From Qipengyuania sp. YIM B01966 (GTDB lineage: Bacteria > Pseudomonadota > Alphaproteobacteria > Sphingomonadales > Sphingomonadaceae), in contig NZ_JADMNM010000007.1 of assembly GCF_016461955.1 (NCBI RefSeq), forward strand, positions 1 through 64,000: a DNA stretch of 64,000 bases. Direction: 5' to 3'. Numbering within the stretch: position 1 is the stretch's first letter; every line of letters starts with the position of its first letter. The position numbers and the translations under genes were made by a program. Below are positions 1 through 10,122 of the stretch, piece after piece. The notes beneath the pieces are model-generated. The model was not told the origin of the DNA. It saw only the letters and a list, made by a program, of their open reading frames with translations, and made no database searches.

Positions 1-229
1 CTCGCGGCGTCCGAAACTCTAAACGTAAGCCGAACGTCCGCTTGACCAGGTCCGGCGCTCGATAGCAGACTGTCCGGAAACGGCCCATAAGCAGAATTGG
101 TATTGCATCATTAAACTGCGCGCCCATTACCCACTCCCGTTACGGCCGTCGACTGATTCAAGGCAACGTCTCAAAAAACGCACATTGATTATTGATCGCC
201 GAGCGGCAACGAAGGCGGACGATCTGCCA

Positions 230-1528
230 TTAATTACGATATGAATCCAATTGCAGGCCATGTTTTGCAATTTTCTCATAAAACGTTTGCCGCGATATGC
301 CCAACACAATGCATGTCTCCGAAACTTTTCCACGCGTATGCTGCAAAGTTTCAATCAGTATGCTTCTCTCATACGCCGATATACGCGCGGATAAGCGAAC
401 GTCTCCATTCCCCTTTCCTGTGATCGTCCGACTTAAACCCAGTACCGCGTTAAAGGCGTAGCTGCGCAATTCACGGGCGTTGCCGGGCCAGTCATGTTCA
501 AGCAATTGCCGTCGGTCAGCTGCGGAAATGGCAAAGTTCGTGCGCCGTGTGCGGTCAAGCGCCTCGCGCACGAATTGCGCAAACACGACGGGAATGTCAT
601 CGCGCCGTTCGCGCAACGGGGGAATGCGAAGGCGCAGCAAGGCGAGCCGATAGAACAGGTCTTCGCGGAAGCGGCCGGCAGCAACTTCGGTGTCGAGCGC
701 GGCCCGGGTCGCGGCGATAATCCGCGCGCCGGCGGGGCCATCGCCCTGCCGCTGCTCGCGCGTCTCAAGATAGGCAAGCAGCCGGGCCTGAAGCGGCGCG
801 GGCAGCGCATCAACCTCTGCGAGGAACAGCACCCCGCCGTCAAGCGCGCGCAGCCAGTTGCCAGCCGATCCGGCGTGGCCGAACAGATCGCCAAGCCCGC
901 TTTCGCCGAGCGTGGAGCAGCGGATCGCACGGAACGGCATCAGCGCCCGGGGTGAACGCCTGTGCAGCGCCCGCGCCATGACTTCCTTTCCGGTGCCCGT
1001 TTCACCTTCGATCAGCACGTCGAGATCAAGCATCGCCATTTGCCCGACCATCGTGCGCAGGCTGGTGATCGCCTCCGAGGTGCCGACAAATTCATCGGCC
1101 GCCGCCTGTTCCACCGCCTCGCGCAACGCGCGGTTGTCGAGCACCATTTCGCGCGTTTGCGCTGCCCGGCGCACTGCTGCGATCAGCTGATCGGTAGAAA
1201 ACGGCTTGGCGAGAAAATCGAAGGCCCCGCCCCTGAGCGCTGCCACCGCCATCTGCACATCACCATGCCCGGTAATGAGGATGACAGGAATGTCCGCGTC
1301 AATCGCATGAACTGCCCGCATCAGCTCGAGCCCGTCCATCCCGTCGAGCCGGATATCGGTGACAACGCAGCCTGCGAAAGCCCGGTTGATTTTTGCCAGC
1401 GCTGGCCGGGCGGAGGGATGGGCGGCGGGGCTGTAATCAGCCAATTCGAGCGCCTGCACCGTGGCCAGGCGCAAGGGCTCGTCATCCTCGACGAGGATCA
1501 CGCGTAGCCGCTGTTCGGGCGCGCTCAT
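230..1528 (-). CDS. DctD-type response regulator, degenerate AAA+ domain
   Basis: Response regulator of the NtrC/DctD class, 432 aa. An N-terminal receiver (residues about 8-125) has the acidic pair ED at 14-16, phospho-acceptor D58 and K108. An AAA+ domain follows with Walker A GETGTGKE at 175-182 and the FREDLFYRL and PPLRERRDDIP blocks; a Fis-type helix-turn-helix ends the protein (about 385-425). Two things are odd: the GAFTGA loop that contacts sigma-54 is deleted (LFGHAGSAGNW at 215-225), and Walker B reads LFLAEVD, with A237 replacing the usual Asp. The start at 1528 is chosen because it overlaps the kinase stop as ATGA; upstream in-frame ATGs lie inside the kinase gene. It probably pairs with that kinase and controls the adjacent dctA-like gene, but perhaps without sigma-54. 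Confidence 0.9.
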   Translation of the reverse strand: MSAPEQRLRVILVEDDEPLRLATVQALELADYSPAAHPSARPALAKINRAFAGCVVTDIRLDGMDGLELMRAVHAIDADIPVILITGHGDVQMAVAALRGGAFDFLAKPFSTDQLIAAVRRAAQTREMVLDNRALREAVEQAAADEFVGTSEAITSLRTMVGQMAMLDLDVLIEGETGTGKEVMARALHRRSPRALMPFRAIRCSTLGESGLGDLFGHAGSAGNWLRALDGGVLFLAEVDALPAPLQARLLAYLETREQRQGDGPAGARIIAATRAALDTEVAAGRFREDLFYRLALLRLRIPPLRERRDDIPVVFAQFVREALDRTRRTNFAISAADRRQLLEHDWPGNARELRSYAFNAVLGLSRTITGKGNGDVRLSARISAYERSILIETLQHTRGKVSETCIVLGISRQTFYEKIAKHGLQLDSYRN

Positions 1529-3348
1529 GCCGGGATCAGCCGGGCGACGAAGACGGAACCGGTCGGCCCGGTTGACCAAAGCGACAGGTCGCCGCCGAAT
1601 TCGCGCAGAATGTCGCGCGCGATGGCGAGGCCGAGGCCGAGCCCATCCTCGCGCGCCGTCGCAAAGGGAGTGAATAGCCGGCCGCGCAAGGCTGCCGGCA
1701 CGCCGGTGCCATCGTCAGCGAACGAGACCGCCACGCTGTCGGCAGCGGGCTCGATGCCGATCGTAAGCACGCCTCCGGGACGCGTGTCCGATGCGTCGAG
1801 CGCATTCTGGATCAGATTGACGAACACCTGCTCGAGCCGCACCCGATCGCCTCTCACACTGCGCTCTGCATCGGCCGCGTCCCACAGCACGCGGGTCTGC
1901 GTCTCGGTGATCCGATGGTGCACCAGCAGCAGCGCGCCCTCGATCGCGTCGCCCAGCTGGACGGGCCCGACATCGGGTGTCTTGCGGCGCGAAAAGCTGC
2001 GCAGTTCGGCGGTGATTTGCGAAATGCGCTGCGTCAGATCGACGATCTGGCCGAGGTTGCCGGCCACCTTGACTGCTGCCCCGGCGGCGAGGAATTTCTC
2101 GGCATTTTCGGAATAGGCGCGGATCGCGGCGACGGGCTGGTTTATTTCGTGAGCCACGCCGGCGGCGACCTGCCCGAGCGTCGCCAGACGGTTGGCCTGC
2201 GCCAGTTCTTCGCGCGAGCGCCGGAAGCGTTCATCCGCCTGCTGGCGCCGCGCGCCTTCGGTCAGCAGCCGGGCATTGACCTGGCGAAGCTCGGCCGTCC
2301 GCTCCTGTACCTTCGTCTCCAGATCGCGTTGCGCCGCATGCTGCATTCGCGCCCGCTCGCGCTGCCGCCACAGCCAGATCGCGCTGCCGCCAAGAAGGAT
2401 CGCCAATATCAGCAACACCACGCGCGCCCGGGCGCGCGCCGCCGCCAGCGCAGGTTCGAGCGGGGCCAACGCGACGAGTTTTGCGCCCGCCAGGGCAACC
2501 CCGGCGTCTGCCCGACGATAGGCGACGCCATCGCTGGTCGCCGCTTTGCCGCTGAACGCCACCGGCAGCGGCCGCAGCGGCAGGTCGTCAAATTGGCGGG
2601 TGCGGGCAATCTCTGCCTGTTCGGCCCGCCGCAGCGCGCGCAGACGGTTAAACCGCCACGCCGGCCGGGAACTGATGATCACCACGTCGTGCACGTCCGT
2701 GACAAAAGTCGTGCCCGCCTGCGCACCCCAGGCCGCCTCCATCCTGTCGAAGGCGATCTTGGCGACGACAACACCGGCCGGCGCGCTTGCTGTCCCCACC
2801 CGCCGGGCGATGAACAGGCCGGGGCGCCCGCTGACCGTGCCGAGCGCAAACAGTTCGGACGCACCCGTGGCCAGCGCTTCAGTGAAATAGGGCCGGAAGC
2901 CGTAGCTTTGCCCGACAAAGCTGGTCGGCAGCGCATAATTGCTCGCCGCCACCGTGCGCCCGCGCGCGTCGATCACATAGATGGCTGACGCGCCGGTGCG
3001 CCGGGCCAGCACCTCCAGCCGCTGGTTCAGCGCCAGCGGGTCCCCGGCTGCCGATCGCAGCAGGGCGGACACATCGGGGTATTCCGACAACAAGGTCGGC
3101 ACGAGGCGAAATTTCTCGAGCTCGCTATCGAATAGGAAGGCGTTAGACCGCGCCATTTCGCGCGCCTGCGCATCCGCCGCTCTCGTCGCCCAGCGCGCGG
3201 CCCAATGCTCACTGGCCCACAGACCGGCCGCCAGCAGGGCGAAGGTGGCAAAAGCGGCGGCCGCAGCCGTTCGCCAGCCCCGATTTGAAACATGCGCTGT
3301 CAGCCTTTCCAGACGATACCGCCCCAAACTGTCCGGATTTCCTGACAT
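1525..3348 (-). CDS. DctB-type sensor histidine kinase
   Basis: Membrane sensor kinase of 607 aa that would phosphorylate the overlapping response regulator. It has a first membrane segment at about 27-46, a periplasmic Cache-like sensor region to about 300, a second membrane segment at about 308-327, a coiled coil at about 333-385, a DHp domain with the H-box GVAHEINQP (phospho-acceptor H400), and a HATPase domain with N-box NLIQNALDAS and the glycine-rich GLGLGLAIAR. This arrangement and the divergent dicarboxylate symporter gene fit DctB, which senses C4-dicarboxylates in the periplasm. The gene is divergent from the transporter across about 140 bp and is coupled to the downstream regulator by ATGA. 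The ligand is inferred from the neighbours only. Confidence 0.9.
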   Translation of the reverse strand: MSGNPDSLGRYRLERLTAHVSNRGWRTAAAAAFATFALLAAGLWASEHWAARWATRAADAQAREMARSNAFLFDSELEKFRLVPTLLSEYPDVSALLRSAAGDPLALNQRLEVLARRTGASAIYVIDARGRTVAASNYALPTSFVGQSYGFRPYFTEALATGASELFALGTVSGRPGLFIARRVGTASAPAGVVVAKIAFDRMEAAWGAQAGTTFVTDVHDVVIISSRPAWRFNRLRALRRAEQAEIARTRQFDDLPLRPLPVAFSGKAATSDGVAYRRADAGVALAGAKLVALAPLEPALAAARARARVVLLILAILLGGSAIWLWRQRERARMQHAAQRDLETKVQERTAELRQVNARLLTEGARRQQADERFRRSREELAQANRLATLGQVAAGVAHEINQPVAAIRAYSENAEKFLAAGAAVKVAGNLGQIVDLTQRISQITAELRSFSRRKTPDVGPVQLGDAIEGALLLVHHRITETQTRVLWDAADAERSVRGDRVRLEQVFVNLIQNALDASDTRPGGVLTIGIEPAADSVAVSFADDGTGVPAALRGRLFTPFATAREDGLGLGLAIARDILREFGGDLSLWSTGPTGSVFVARLIPA

Positions 3349-3487
3349 ACGCGCATGATCCGGCGAGCGATTATCTCTAAGCTAGGTTGAAAAACAGATG
3401 CTTACGGGAATTTATCAAGTCCGTTGACACCGCACTCTAACGACCGTCACACAGGAGTCAAAGAAGCTGACGCAGCGGGGATGGGGC

Positions 3488-4867
3488 ATGGGGGCACGTC
3501 AGGCCAGTAGCGATAGCGCGCCGGTTCCACGCAGTCGTTGGCGGCGCACTGTCGGCTCGCTCTATTTTCAGGTCATCGCGGCAATCATTGCCGGGATCGT
3601 CTTGGGCGCCGTCAGGCCGGACATCGGCGTTGCTTTGCAGGCGTTGGGTGACGGCTTCATCAAGCTGGTCAAGATGATCATCGCCCCGGTTATTTTCCTC
3701 ACCATCGTCACCGGTATCGGCAATGTGCGCAGCGCGGGCAATTTGGGCCGGGTTGCCGGCAAGGCATTTGTCTATTTCCTCGCCCTGTCCACGCTGGCGC
3801 TGATTATCGGGCTGATCGTTGCCAATGTCGTCCAGCCGGGCGCCGGCATGGGCGTTAACCCGGCCACGCTGGATGCAACCGCGATCGAGGAATACCGCAC
3901 AAAGGCCGACGAATCTTCGGTCGCACAATTCCTCCTCGACATCATCCCCACGACCTTCGTGTCGGCCCTGACCGACGGGTCGATCCTCCAGGCGCTGTTC
4001 GTCGCCGTGCTGTTCGGCCTTGCGCTGATGGGCGCGGGCGAGGCGGGTGCGCGGGTGACACAGGCGCTCGAAAGCGTGGCCGAGGTGGTGTTCCGCCTCG
4101 TCGCGATGCTGATGCGCCTTGCGCCGATTGGCGCCTTTGGCGCGATGGCCTTCACTATCGGCAAATACGGGGTCGGGGCGCTGATCGATCTCGGCACGCT
4201 GATCGCGACGTTCTACGTCACCTCGGCGCTGTTCGTGTTTGTCGTGCTGGGCGCGGTTGCGCGGTACAACGGCTTTTCGATCGTCCGCCTGATCGCCTAT
4301 CTCAAGGAAGAGCTACTGCTGGTGCTGGGCACCTCGTCGAGCGAGGCCGCGCTGCCGCGGTTGTTGCAGAAAATGGAGGCTGCCGGCTGCCCCAAGGCGA
4401 TTGTCGGGCTGGTCGTTCCCACGGGATATTCATTCAACCTTGACGGCACCAACATCTACATGACGCTGGCGGCGCTGTTCATCGCGCAGGCCACCGGTGT
4501 CGAGCTGTCGCTGACCGAGCAAATCACCCTGCTGCTGGTGGCGATGGTCAGTTCCAAGGGCGCTGCCGGGGTAACCGGGGCCGGCTTCATCACGTTGGCG
4601 GCCACTCTGTCGATCATCCCGTCGATCCCGATTGCTGGGATGGCGCTGATCCTCGGCATAGACCGCTTCATGAGCGAATGCCGGGCGTTGACGAATTTCA
4701 TCGGCAATGCTGTGGCAACGATTGTCGTCACCCGGTGGGAAGGCCAGCTCGACAAGGGGGCCTTGGACGCGGCGCTGCATGGCGCGCCCGTGGTGCTCCC
4801 TGGCGAACCGGCGTTCACTGTCGAGCCGCCTGCCGGGGTTCGCTTGGGAGAGCGTGATGTCGATTGA
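3488..4867 (+). CDS. dctA: Dicarboxylate/amino acid:cation symporter (DctA family)
   Basis: Inner-membrane secondary transporter, 459 aa, of the DAACS family, importing C4-dicarboxylates or acidic amino acids with H+ or Na+. Multiple hydrophobic segments run from about residue 25. The hallmark re-entrant region with the serine-rich [11 protein letters not shown], and [16 protein letters not shown], are present, as is the [15 protein letters not shown] block. The start at 3488 has a weak GCGGGG site 7 nt upstream; no better in-frame start lies upstream. The 139-bp gap to the kinase gene shows no convincing -24/-12 sigma-54 promoter, only a weak GG-N10-GC at 3454-3467, which agrees with the defective DctD-like regulator next door. 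The gene overlaps the downstream hydrolase by 11 bp. The substrate (dicarboxylate or glutamate/aspartate) is not decided by sequence. Confidence 0.92.
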   Translation: MGARQASSDSAPVPRSRWRRTVGSLYFQVIAAIIAGIVLGAVRPDIGVALQALGDGFIKLVKMIIAPVIFLTIVTGIGNVRSAGNLGRVAGKAFVYFLALSTLALIIGLIVANVVQPGAGMGVNPATLDATAIEEYRTKADESSVAQFLLDIIPTTFVSALTDGSILQALFVAVLFGLALMGAGEAGARVTQALESVAEVVFRLVAMLMRLAPIGAFGAMAFTIGKYGVGALIDLGTLIATFYVTSALFVFVVLGAVARYNGFSIVRLIAYLKEELLLVLGTSSSEAALPRLLQKMEAAGCPKAIVGLVVPTGYSFNLDGTNIYMTLAALFIAQATGVELSLTEQITLLLVAMVSSKGAAGVTGAGFITLAATLSIIPSIPIAGMALILGIDRFMSECRALTNFIGNAVATIVVTRWEGQLDKGALDAALHGAPVVLPGEPAFTVEPPAGVRLGERDVD

Positions 4868-5813
4868 CCAGGTCAACCGCCGCGGGTTCATCACCGGTAC
4901 CACGGCGCTGGCGGTGGGCGCATCGCTGCACGCGGCCAGCCCGGCGCGGGCGCATGATTGGGAAGAGATCGCCTTGTGGCCGGGCGTACCGCCCGGGCGT
5001 GGACGCGTAACAGGTCCGGAAAAGATCGGCGGCGAGGGCGCGGGGTTCGGCGCCGTTTCCAATATCTCCAACCCGCGCCTGCGGGTCTATCGGCCCAACC
5101 ATACCAATGGCCGCGCGGTCATCGTCTGCGGCGGTGGGGGCTATTTCCGCATCCAGTTATGGAAGGAGAGCACACCGGCCGCACAATGGCTGCAGAACCG
5201 CGGCTACACGGTGTATGAGCTGATTTACCGCCTGCCCAACGACGGCTGGGAACCGGCCGCGCCGTTCGCAGATGCGCAGCGCGCGATGAAGATCGTTCGC
5301 AGCCGCGCGGCCGAGTTCGGCATCCGCCCCGATGCCATCGGGATCATGGGCCATTCGGCGGGCGGACATCTGGCCGGCTTCACCGCGCTGCAGCCGGACC
5401 GGCCGCTATACGCCGGCTCCGACCGGTTCGAAGCGACCAGTGCCCGGCCCGATTTTGCCGCGCTGCTGTTTCCCGTCGTATCCTTGCGGATGCCCTTTGC
5501 GACGCGGACCCGGCGCGAGATCATCGGCGATAATGCCGACCGCGCAGCCGAAGATGCCTGGTCGCTCGACACCTACGCCGCTGCGGGCGCCCCGCCGATG
5601 ATCCTGTTCAGCTCGGCCGACGATGCGACCACACCGCCGGCGCACAACCTCGCGCTGTTTGGCGCGCTGCGGCAGGCGGGCGCCAGTGCTGAATTGCATA
5701 TTTTCGCTGATGGCGGCCATGGCTGGGGCCTGGGCACACCGCACCAGACGCTGCACCGCTGGCCTGAATTGTTCACCACCTGGCTCGACACGCGGATGGC
5801 CGGCAGATTGTAA
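4857..5813 (+). CDS. Tat-exported alpha/beta hydrolase (acetylesterase-like)
   Basis: Alpha/beta hydrolase of 318 aa with a twin-arginine signal ([11 protein letters not shown] near residues 7-16), so it is exported folded to the periplasm. The oxyanion-side CGGGGY motif (91-96), nucleophile elbow GHSAGG (S167), an acid region [10 protein letters not shown] and the histidine in GGHGWGLG make a complete triad. It resembles the BD-FAE/Axe-like esterases often annotated as xylan or pectin acetylesterases. The start at 4857 gives the Tat signal directly and overlaps the symporter gene by 11 bp, so the two are probably co-transcribed. It is followed by a TonB receptor, which suggests a job in processing an imported substrate. 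The substrate is unknown. Confidence 0.85.
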   Translation: MSIDQVNRRGFITGTTALAVGASLHAASPARAHDWEEIALWPGVPPGRGRVTGPEKIGGEGAGFGAVSNISNPRLRVYRPNHTNGRAVIVCGGGGYFRIQLWKESTPAAQWLQNRGYTVYELIYRLPNDGWEPAAPFADAQRAMKIVRSRAAEFGIRPDAIGIMGHSAGGHLAGFTALQPDRPLYAGSDRFEATSARPDFAALLFPVVSLRMPFATRTRREIIGDNADRAAEDAWSLDTYAAAGAPPMILFSSADDATTPPAHNLALFGALRQAGASAELHIFADGGHGWGLGTPHQTLHRWPELFTTWLDTRMAGRL

Positions 5814-5830
5814 TCGGGAGGATCGAGATC

Positions 5831-8800
5831 ATGTCCACTACCACGCTCGCCAAGCTGGCACTGCTCGCCAGCACCAGCCTGTTTGCCGCAACCCCGGTGG
5901 CTGCACAGGTGCAAACCGCACCGGCCGCCCTGGCGCAGCCGGCTGATGCCGCGCCGGAGCCTGCCGAGGCGGAAATTGTCGTCACCGGTACGCAAATCCA
6001 GGGCGCGCAGATCAATGACGTGCTGCCCGTCACGGTGGTCGATGAACAATTGATCGAAGCCAGCGGCGCATCCTCGGGCGACGAGATGTTCCGCGCCATT
6101 CCCCACGCCGGTACGGTCGCGTTCAACGAACAGAATGCCGACACGCAGAACAATGTCCGCGGCGATGCCTCGTCGATCAACCTGCGCGATCTGGGCACCG
6201 GCAACACGCTGCTTTTGATCAACGGCCGGCGGATGAACCTCCATCCCGGGTTTCAGACCGAATTGCTGGTCCCGGTGGTTTCGCCCGATACCAACGAAAT
6301 CCCGCCGGGCAGCGTCCGCCGGATCGAGGTACTGCGCGATGGCGCCTCGGCCTTGTATGGGGCTGACGCCGTTGCCGGCGTGGTGAACACACACCTCAAG
6401 GGCAACCTTACCGGCGGCTTTGTCGAAGGCGATATGCGCCTGTCTGATGGCACGAGCCTCTACAGTTACACGCTGACTGGCGGCCTCGGGTTCGATTTCG
6501 GCGACGGGCGGGGCAATATCACGGTCTATGGCAGCTATTTCCACGAAAACGGGCTGCCCGCGCGTGCCCGCGCCTATTCGCGGGATGATGACCGGCTACC
6601 GCTGGTCGAAGGCACCGACTTTGCCGGCGATGCTTCGTTCAACAATCGCAACACCTTCGGCCCGTTTGGCCAGTTCGACATTCAGGCGCCGGCCAACCGC
6701 ACACCGATTGGCGATGATGATTTCTACCTCCAGCCCGGTACCTTCACCGGCTGCCGGCTGAATTTGGGCAACGGGCTGTGCGCGCGCGACGGTACCACGC
6801 CGGCCACCGAGGTGCGCTACAACACGCTGTTCGGGAACAGCCTGATCAGCGAAAAGGACCGCTACAACGCGATGGCGCTGCTCAGTTACGAGCTGACCGA
6901 CGCGGTCGAAGCCTATTTCGAAGGCAGCTACTATCGGTCGCAATCAGAGCGCTTGTTCGATGCCTCGACCATCCTCAGCGCCGTGCCGGTCGGGATTTCG
7001 CGCAACGCCTATTACAACCCCTTCGGCCCGACCACGCGCGACGGGCGGCCCAATCCGCAGCGCCTGCCGGGAACGACCATCCCCACGACCGGCGCCGATG
7101 TGATCATGGAGCGGTACCGGTTCGTCGATGCCGGCAACCGGATCATCGATGTCGAGAAAGACGCCTACCGGCTTGTTGCCGGCCTGCGCGGCAATCTGGG
7201 GGCGTGGGATTTTGACACCGGCTTCGTGTATTCCGAAGCGGACACGATCGACCTTGAGCGCAACCGCGTCTCGCTGACGCTGATGCAGCGGCAGATCAAT
7301 CTGACCACACCCGATGCGTATAATCCGTTCAACGGCGGCTGTCTGGATGATCCCGGGCAAGGTGACTGCACCCCCAATCCGGCAAGTTCGATCGACCCGT
7401 TCCGGATCGATGTGTACCGCAAGGGTGGCACCAGCCTTGCGCTGGCCGATTTCAAGGTCAGCCGCGACGATCTGTTCGTGTTGCCGGGCGGCAATGTCGG
7501 CATCGCGGCGGGCATCGAATGGCGGCGCGAGACGTTCTATGATGATCGCGATCCGCGCCTGGATGGAACGATCACCTTCACCGACAGCGTGACCGGCGTG
7601 TTCAACGGCAGCGATGTCGCGGGCACAAGCCCGTCACCGGACACCGACGGGAAGCGGAATGTCTATTCCGCCTTCACCGAACTGTTCATCCCCGTGGTCG
7701 GTCCCGAAATGGGCATCCCGCTGATTGAATCGCTGAACCTCCAGCTGGCCGGGCGGATCGAACGTTTTGCCGATATCAACGCGACGGCCGCCGTGCCGCG
7801 CGTGGCCGCATCGTGGACTACGATCCCCGGCGTCACCTTCCGCGGCGCATGGTCGCAGGGCTTCCGGGCGCCGAATCTGGTGCAGGTCAACGATGACGGG
7901 ACCACACGGTCGAACACGCGCGACGATTTCGTGGTTTGCCAGGCGCAGGTGGCGAAACGGATTATCCCGACGCTGGCGGCGTGTGCCGGGGCGGGCGTGA
8001 TCAGCTTCCGTTCGGGCGCGCGCGATCTGCGCCCCGAAGACAGCGAGAGCATCAATTTCGGCCTCGTGCTGGAACCTGAATTTATCCCCGGTCTGACGAT
8101 CACCGCCGATTACTGGCGGGTCAAGCAGACCGGGCTGGTCGGCACCTTTGGCGATGATAACGCCATTGCGCTCGACCTGGTGCGGCGACTGGCGGGCAGC
8201 ACCAATCCCAATGTCATCCGTCAGGCACCAACGGACGAGGATATTGCCCTGTTCACCGGCACGGGCCTCGCGCCGGCGGGCAAGATCATCCGCGTGCTTG
8301 ATCCCTATCTCAATCTCGACAGCCGGGTGTCGAAGGGGTGGGACTTCGGCCTTGCCTATCGCGTGCCCGATTTCGGCGCGGGCGATTTCAGGATCAGGCT
8401 CAACGCCGCGCGGCTGACCAGCTTTGTCCAGTCAGCGGGCGCCGATGGGCAGGAAATCGTCGGTGCGATTGCCGCCGGAACGCTGCCGCTCGACGTGACG
8501 GTGGGCGGCCTTGGCGAGCTGCTGCAGGCGGACGGGCGGCCCAAATGGCGCGCGAGCGGATCGGTCAACTGGGAACGCGGGCCGGTCGATATCGGGCTGT
8601 TCGGCAGCTATGTCGGGGCGTTCTACGATACCAGTGTGGTCCGCGATGTGCTGGTGGAATCCGACGATCCCAATGCCAATTTCTTCCCGGTGGACGACAT
8701 TTTCACGCTGAATGTGTCGATCGCCTACACAATCGACAATGACACCGCGCTGGACGGCACCCGGCTGCGGTTCGCGGTCAACAATGTCTTCGGCGAAGAC

Positions 8801-8893
8801 CCGCCGTTGGCCGACGAGAATTATGGCTTCTACAGCGATTTGCACAGCCCGCGCGGCCGGCAATTCGCGATCGAACTGAGGAAGCGCTTCTGA
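5831..8893 (+). CDS. TonB-dependent outer membrane receptor
   Basis: Outer-membrane active-transport channel, 1020 aa. A signal peptide (about 1-26, ending VAAQ) is followed by a TonB box-like AEIVVTGTQ, a plug domain with NVRGDASSINLRDLG, LLLINGRRM and RRIEVLRDGASALYGADAVAGVVN, and a long beta-barrel ending in ELRKRF with the terminal phenylalanine typical of barrels. There is no N-terminal secretin/TonB (STN) signalling domain, so it is a transporter rather than a transducer. GGGAGG lies about 10 nt before the ATG. It sits between a periplasmic esterase and a carboxypeptidase-like lipoprotein, so an esterified or peptide-containing nutrient is plausible; this is inference. Confidence 0.93.
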   Translation: MSTTTLAKLALLASTSLFAATPVAAQVQTAPAALAQPADAAPEPAEAEIVVTGTQIQGAQINDVLPVTVVDEQLIEASGASSGDEMFRAIPHAGTVAFNEQNADTQNNVRGDASSINLRDLGTGNTLLLINGRRMNLHPGFQTELLVPVVSPDTNEIPPGSVRRIEVLRDGASALYGADAVAGVVNTHLKGNLTGGFVEGDMRLSDGTSLYSYTLTGGLGFDFGDGRGNITVYGSYFHENGLPARARAYSRDDDRLPLVEGTDFAGDASFNNRNTFGPFGQFDIQAPANRTPIGDDDFYLQPGTFTGCRLNLGNGLCARDGTTPATEVRYNTLFGNSLISEKDRYNAMALLSYELTDAVEAYFEGSYYRSQSERLFDASTILSAVPVGISRNAYYNPFGPTTRDGRPNPQRLPGTTIPTTGADVIMERYRFVDAGNRIIDVEKDAYRLVAGLRGNLGAWDFDTGFVYSEADTIDLERNRVSLTLMQRQINLTTPDAYNPFNGGCLDDPGQGDCTPNPASSIDPFRIDVYRKGGTSLALADFKVSRDDLFVLPGGNVGIAAGIEWRRETFYDDRDPRLDGTITFTDSVTGVFNGSDVAGTSPSPDTDGKRNVYSAFTELFIPVVGPEMGIPLIESLNLQLAGRIERFADINATAAVPRVAASWTTIPGVTFRGAWSQGFRAPNLVQVNDDGTTRSNTRDDFVVCQAQVAKRIIPTLAACAGAGVISFRSGARDLRPEDSESINFGLVLEPEFIPGLTITADYWRVKQTGLVGTFGDDNAIALDLVRRLAGSTNPNVIRQAPTDEDIALFTGTGLAPAGKIIRVLDPYLNLDSRVSKGWDFGLAYRVPDFGAGDFRIRLNAARLTSFVQSAGADGQEIVGAIAAGTLPLDVTVGGLGELLQADGRPKWRASGSVNWERGPVDIGLFGSYVGAFYDTSVVRDVLVESDDPNANFFPVDDIFTLNVSIAYTIDNDTALDGTRLRFAVNNVFGEDPPLADENYGFYSDLHSPRGRQFAIELRKRF

Positions 8894-8895
8894 GC

Positions 8896-10122
8896 GTGCC
8901 GGGACGACCTGCCAGCATGAAGGGGGCCATCGCCGCGACGGTGATCCTCCTGCTGGCGGGGTGCACGACCGTCGGATCGCGCGATGCGGTGGGCGAGCGC
9001 GGGCCGGCACCCGGTTGCCAGAGCGCGGAGGCCAGGCTCGATTTCGATTTCGGCGGCGCGTCGTTTTCGCGCTGCACGGTGCTGGGGCCGCGATCCTTTG
9101 CGCTGACGATTGCGCCCGAACACGCCCCGCCCATCAACCCCAGTCCGTGGTATGCCTTCCGCTATACAACCACGCCGGGGGCTGACGTATCAATCCGCCT
9201 CGATTATCTGCACGGCCAGCACCGCTACGCCCCCAAGCTGACGCGGTCGGGCAGCATCGTCGAACTGCCGGTAACCGTCGCGCCCGACCGGCGCAGCGCC
9301 GCGCTGACGGTGCCGGCGGGCGTGGGGACGGTCAGCGCCCAGCCTGTGATGAGCGCGGCCGATCACGCACGATATGCGGCCACTTTGCGCACCAGCCACG
9401 GTGCTGTCGAGGTTGAGTTGGGGCGCTCGCATGATGGCCGGCCGATCACCGGGCTGCGTCTGGGCGACCCGGCAGCGCGGTGGCTGATCGTGATCCTCGG
9501 GCGGCAGCATCCGCCGGAAGTGACCGGCGCCCATGCGCTGGAACCGTTTGTTACCGAACTGGCGGAGATCCTCCGCACATCGCCGGATCTAGCGCGCGAC
9601 TTTCAACTTTTCGCGGTGCCGCTGCTCAACCCGGATGGCGTGGAGCGCGGGCACTGGCGGGCCAATCGCGGCGGGGTGGATTTAAACCGCGATTGGGGCC
9701 CATTCAGCCAGCCCGAAACCCGGGCGGTCCGCGATTTCCTCCTGCGCGAGCTGGGTCGGACACAGCCCATCGCGATGGTCGATTTCCATTCGACGCGAGA
9801 TAATTTGTTCTATGTTCAAGGTGATGAAGGCAGCGCCGCCAATCGCCGGTTCATATCGCGGTTTCTTATGGGTAAGGAGACCCGTTTTGCGGGGTATGCT
9901 TTCTCAATTGAGCCTCGGAACGCTAATCCCGGTTCACCGACCGCCAAGAACTGGTTTCATGCGTGCTTTGGCATTCCGAGCATTACATACGAGGTTGGCG
10001 ACGACGCTGGTGAGCTACCTGCACGGGAGGCCGCGCGCCATTTGGCTCGCGAATTTATTGCCGCGCTGAGGCGAGATGCACATATTTTGCCTGCGGTGCC
10101 ACGACCGCCCTGTCCCCAATGA
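8896..10122 (+). CDS. M14-family zinc carboxypeptidase-like lipoprotein
   Basis: Secreted M14 metallopeptidase-like protein, 408 aa from the GTG at 8896. A lipobox LLLAGC (C23) suggests a lipoprotein; starting at ATG 8917 would give a cleaner signal peptide. The zinc ligands are visible: HPPE (HxxE) in the RQHPPE block and the histidine of MVDFHST. LLNPDGVERG and NRGGVDLNRDW form the substrate site, and the catalytic glutamate is in YEVGDDAG. The gene starts 2 nt after the TonB receptor stop, so it is in the same operon. From about 9800 onward the codon choice becomes clearly less GC-biased than in the first 300 codons although the reading frame and family signature continue, suggesting a replaced 3' end. 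Confidence 0.83.
   Translation: MPGRPASMKGAIAATVILLLAGCTTVGSRDAVGERGPAPGCQSAEARLDFDFGGASFSRCTVLGPRSFALTIAPEHAPPINPSPWYAFRYTTTPGADVSIRLDYLHGQHRYAPKLTRSGSIVELPVTVAPDRRSAALTVPAGVGTVSAQPVMSAADHARYAATLRTSHGAVEVELGRSHDGRPITGLRLGDPAARWLIVILGRQHPPEVTGAHALEPFVTELAEILRTSPDLARDFQLFAVPLLNPDGVERGHWRANRGGVDLNRDWGPFSQPETRAVRDFLLRELGRTQPIAMVDFHSTRDNLFYVQGDEGSAANRRFISRFLMGKETRFAGYAFSIEPRNANPGSPTAKNWFHACFGIPSITYEVGDDAGELPAREAARHLAREFIAALRRDAHILPAVPRPPCPQ

Noticed and set aside
1-229. Possible gene or RNA at the left edge
   Set aside because: Only short frames without recognisable motifs; no hairpin or tRNA-like fold was seen.
127-354. 75-codon minus-strand frame at the left edge
   Set aside because: It overlaps the end of the response regulator gene in another frame, and has no ribosome site or family features.
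1915-2988. Long plus-strand frame opposite the sensor kinase
   Set aside because: Shadow of a GC-rich gene: no start context, no domain, composition typical of antisense frames.
3454-3467. GG-N10-GC as a sigma-54 promoter for dctA
   Set aside because: The flanking TGGCAC and TTGCA bases do not match; the spacing alone is easily met by chance.
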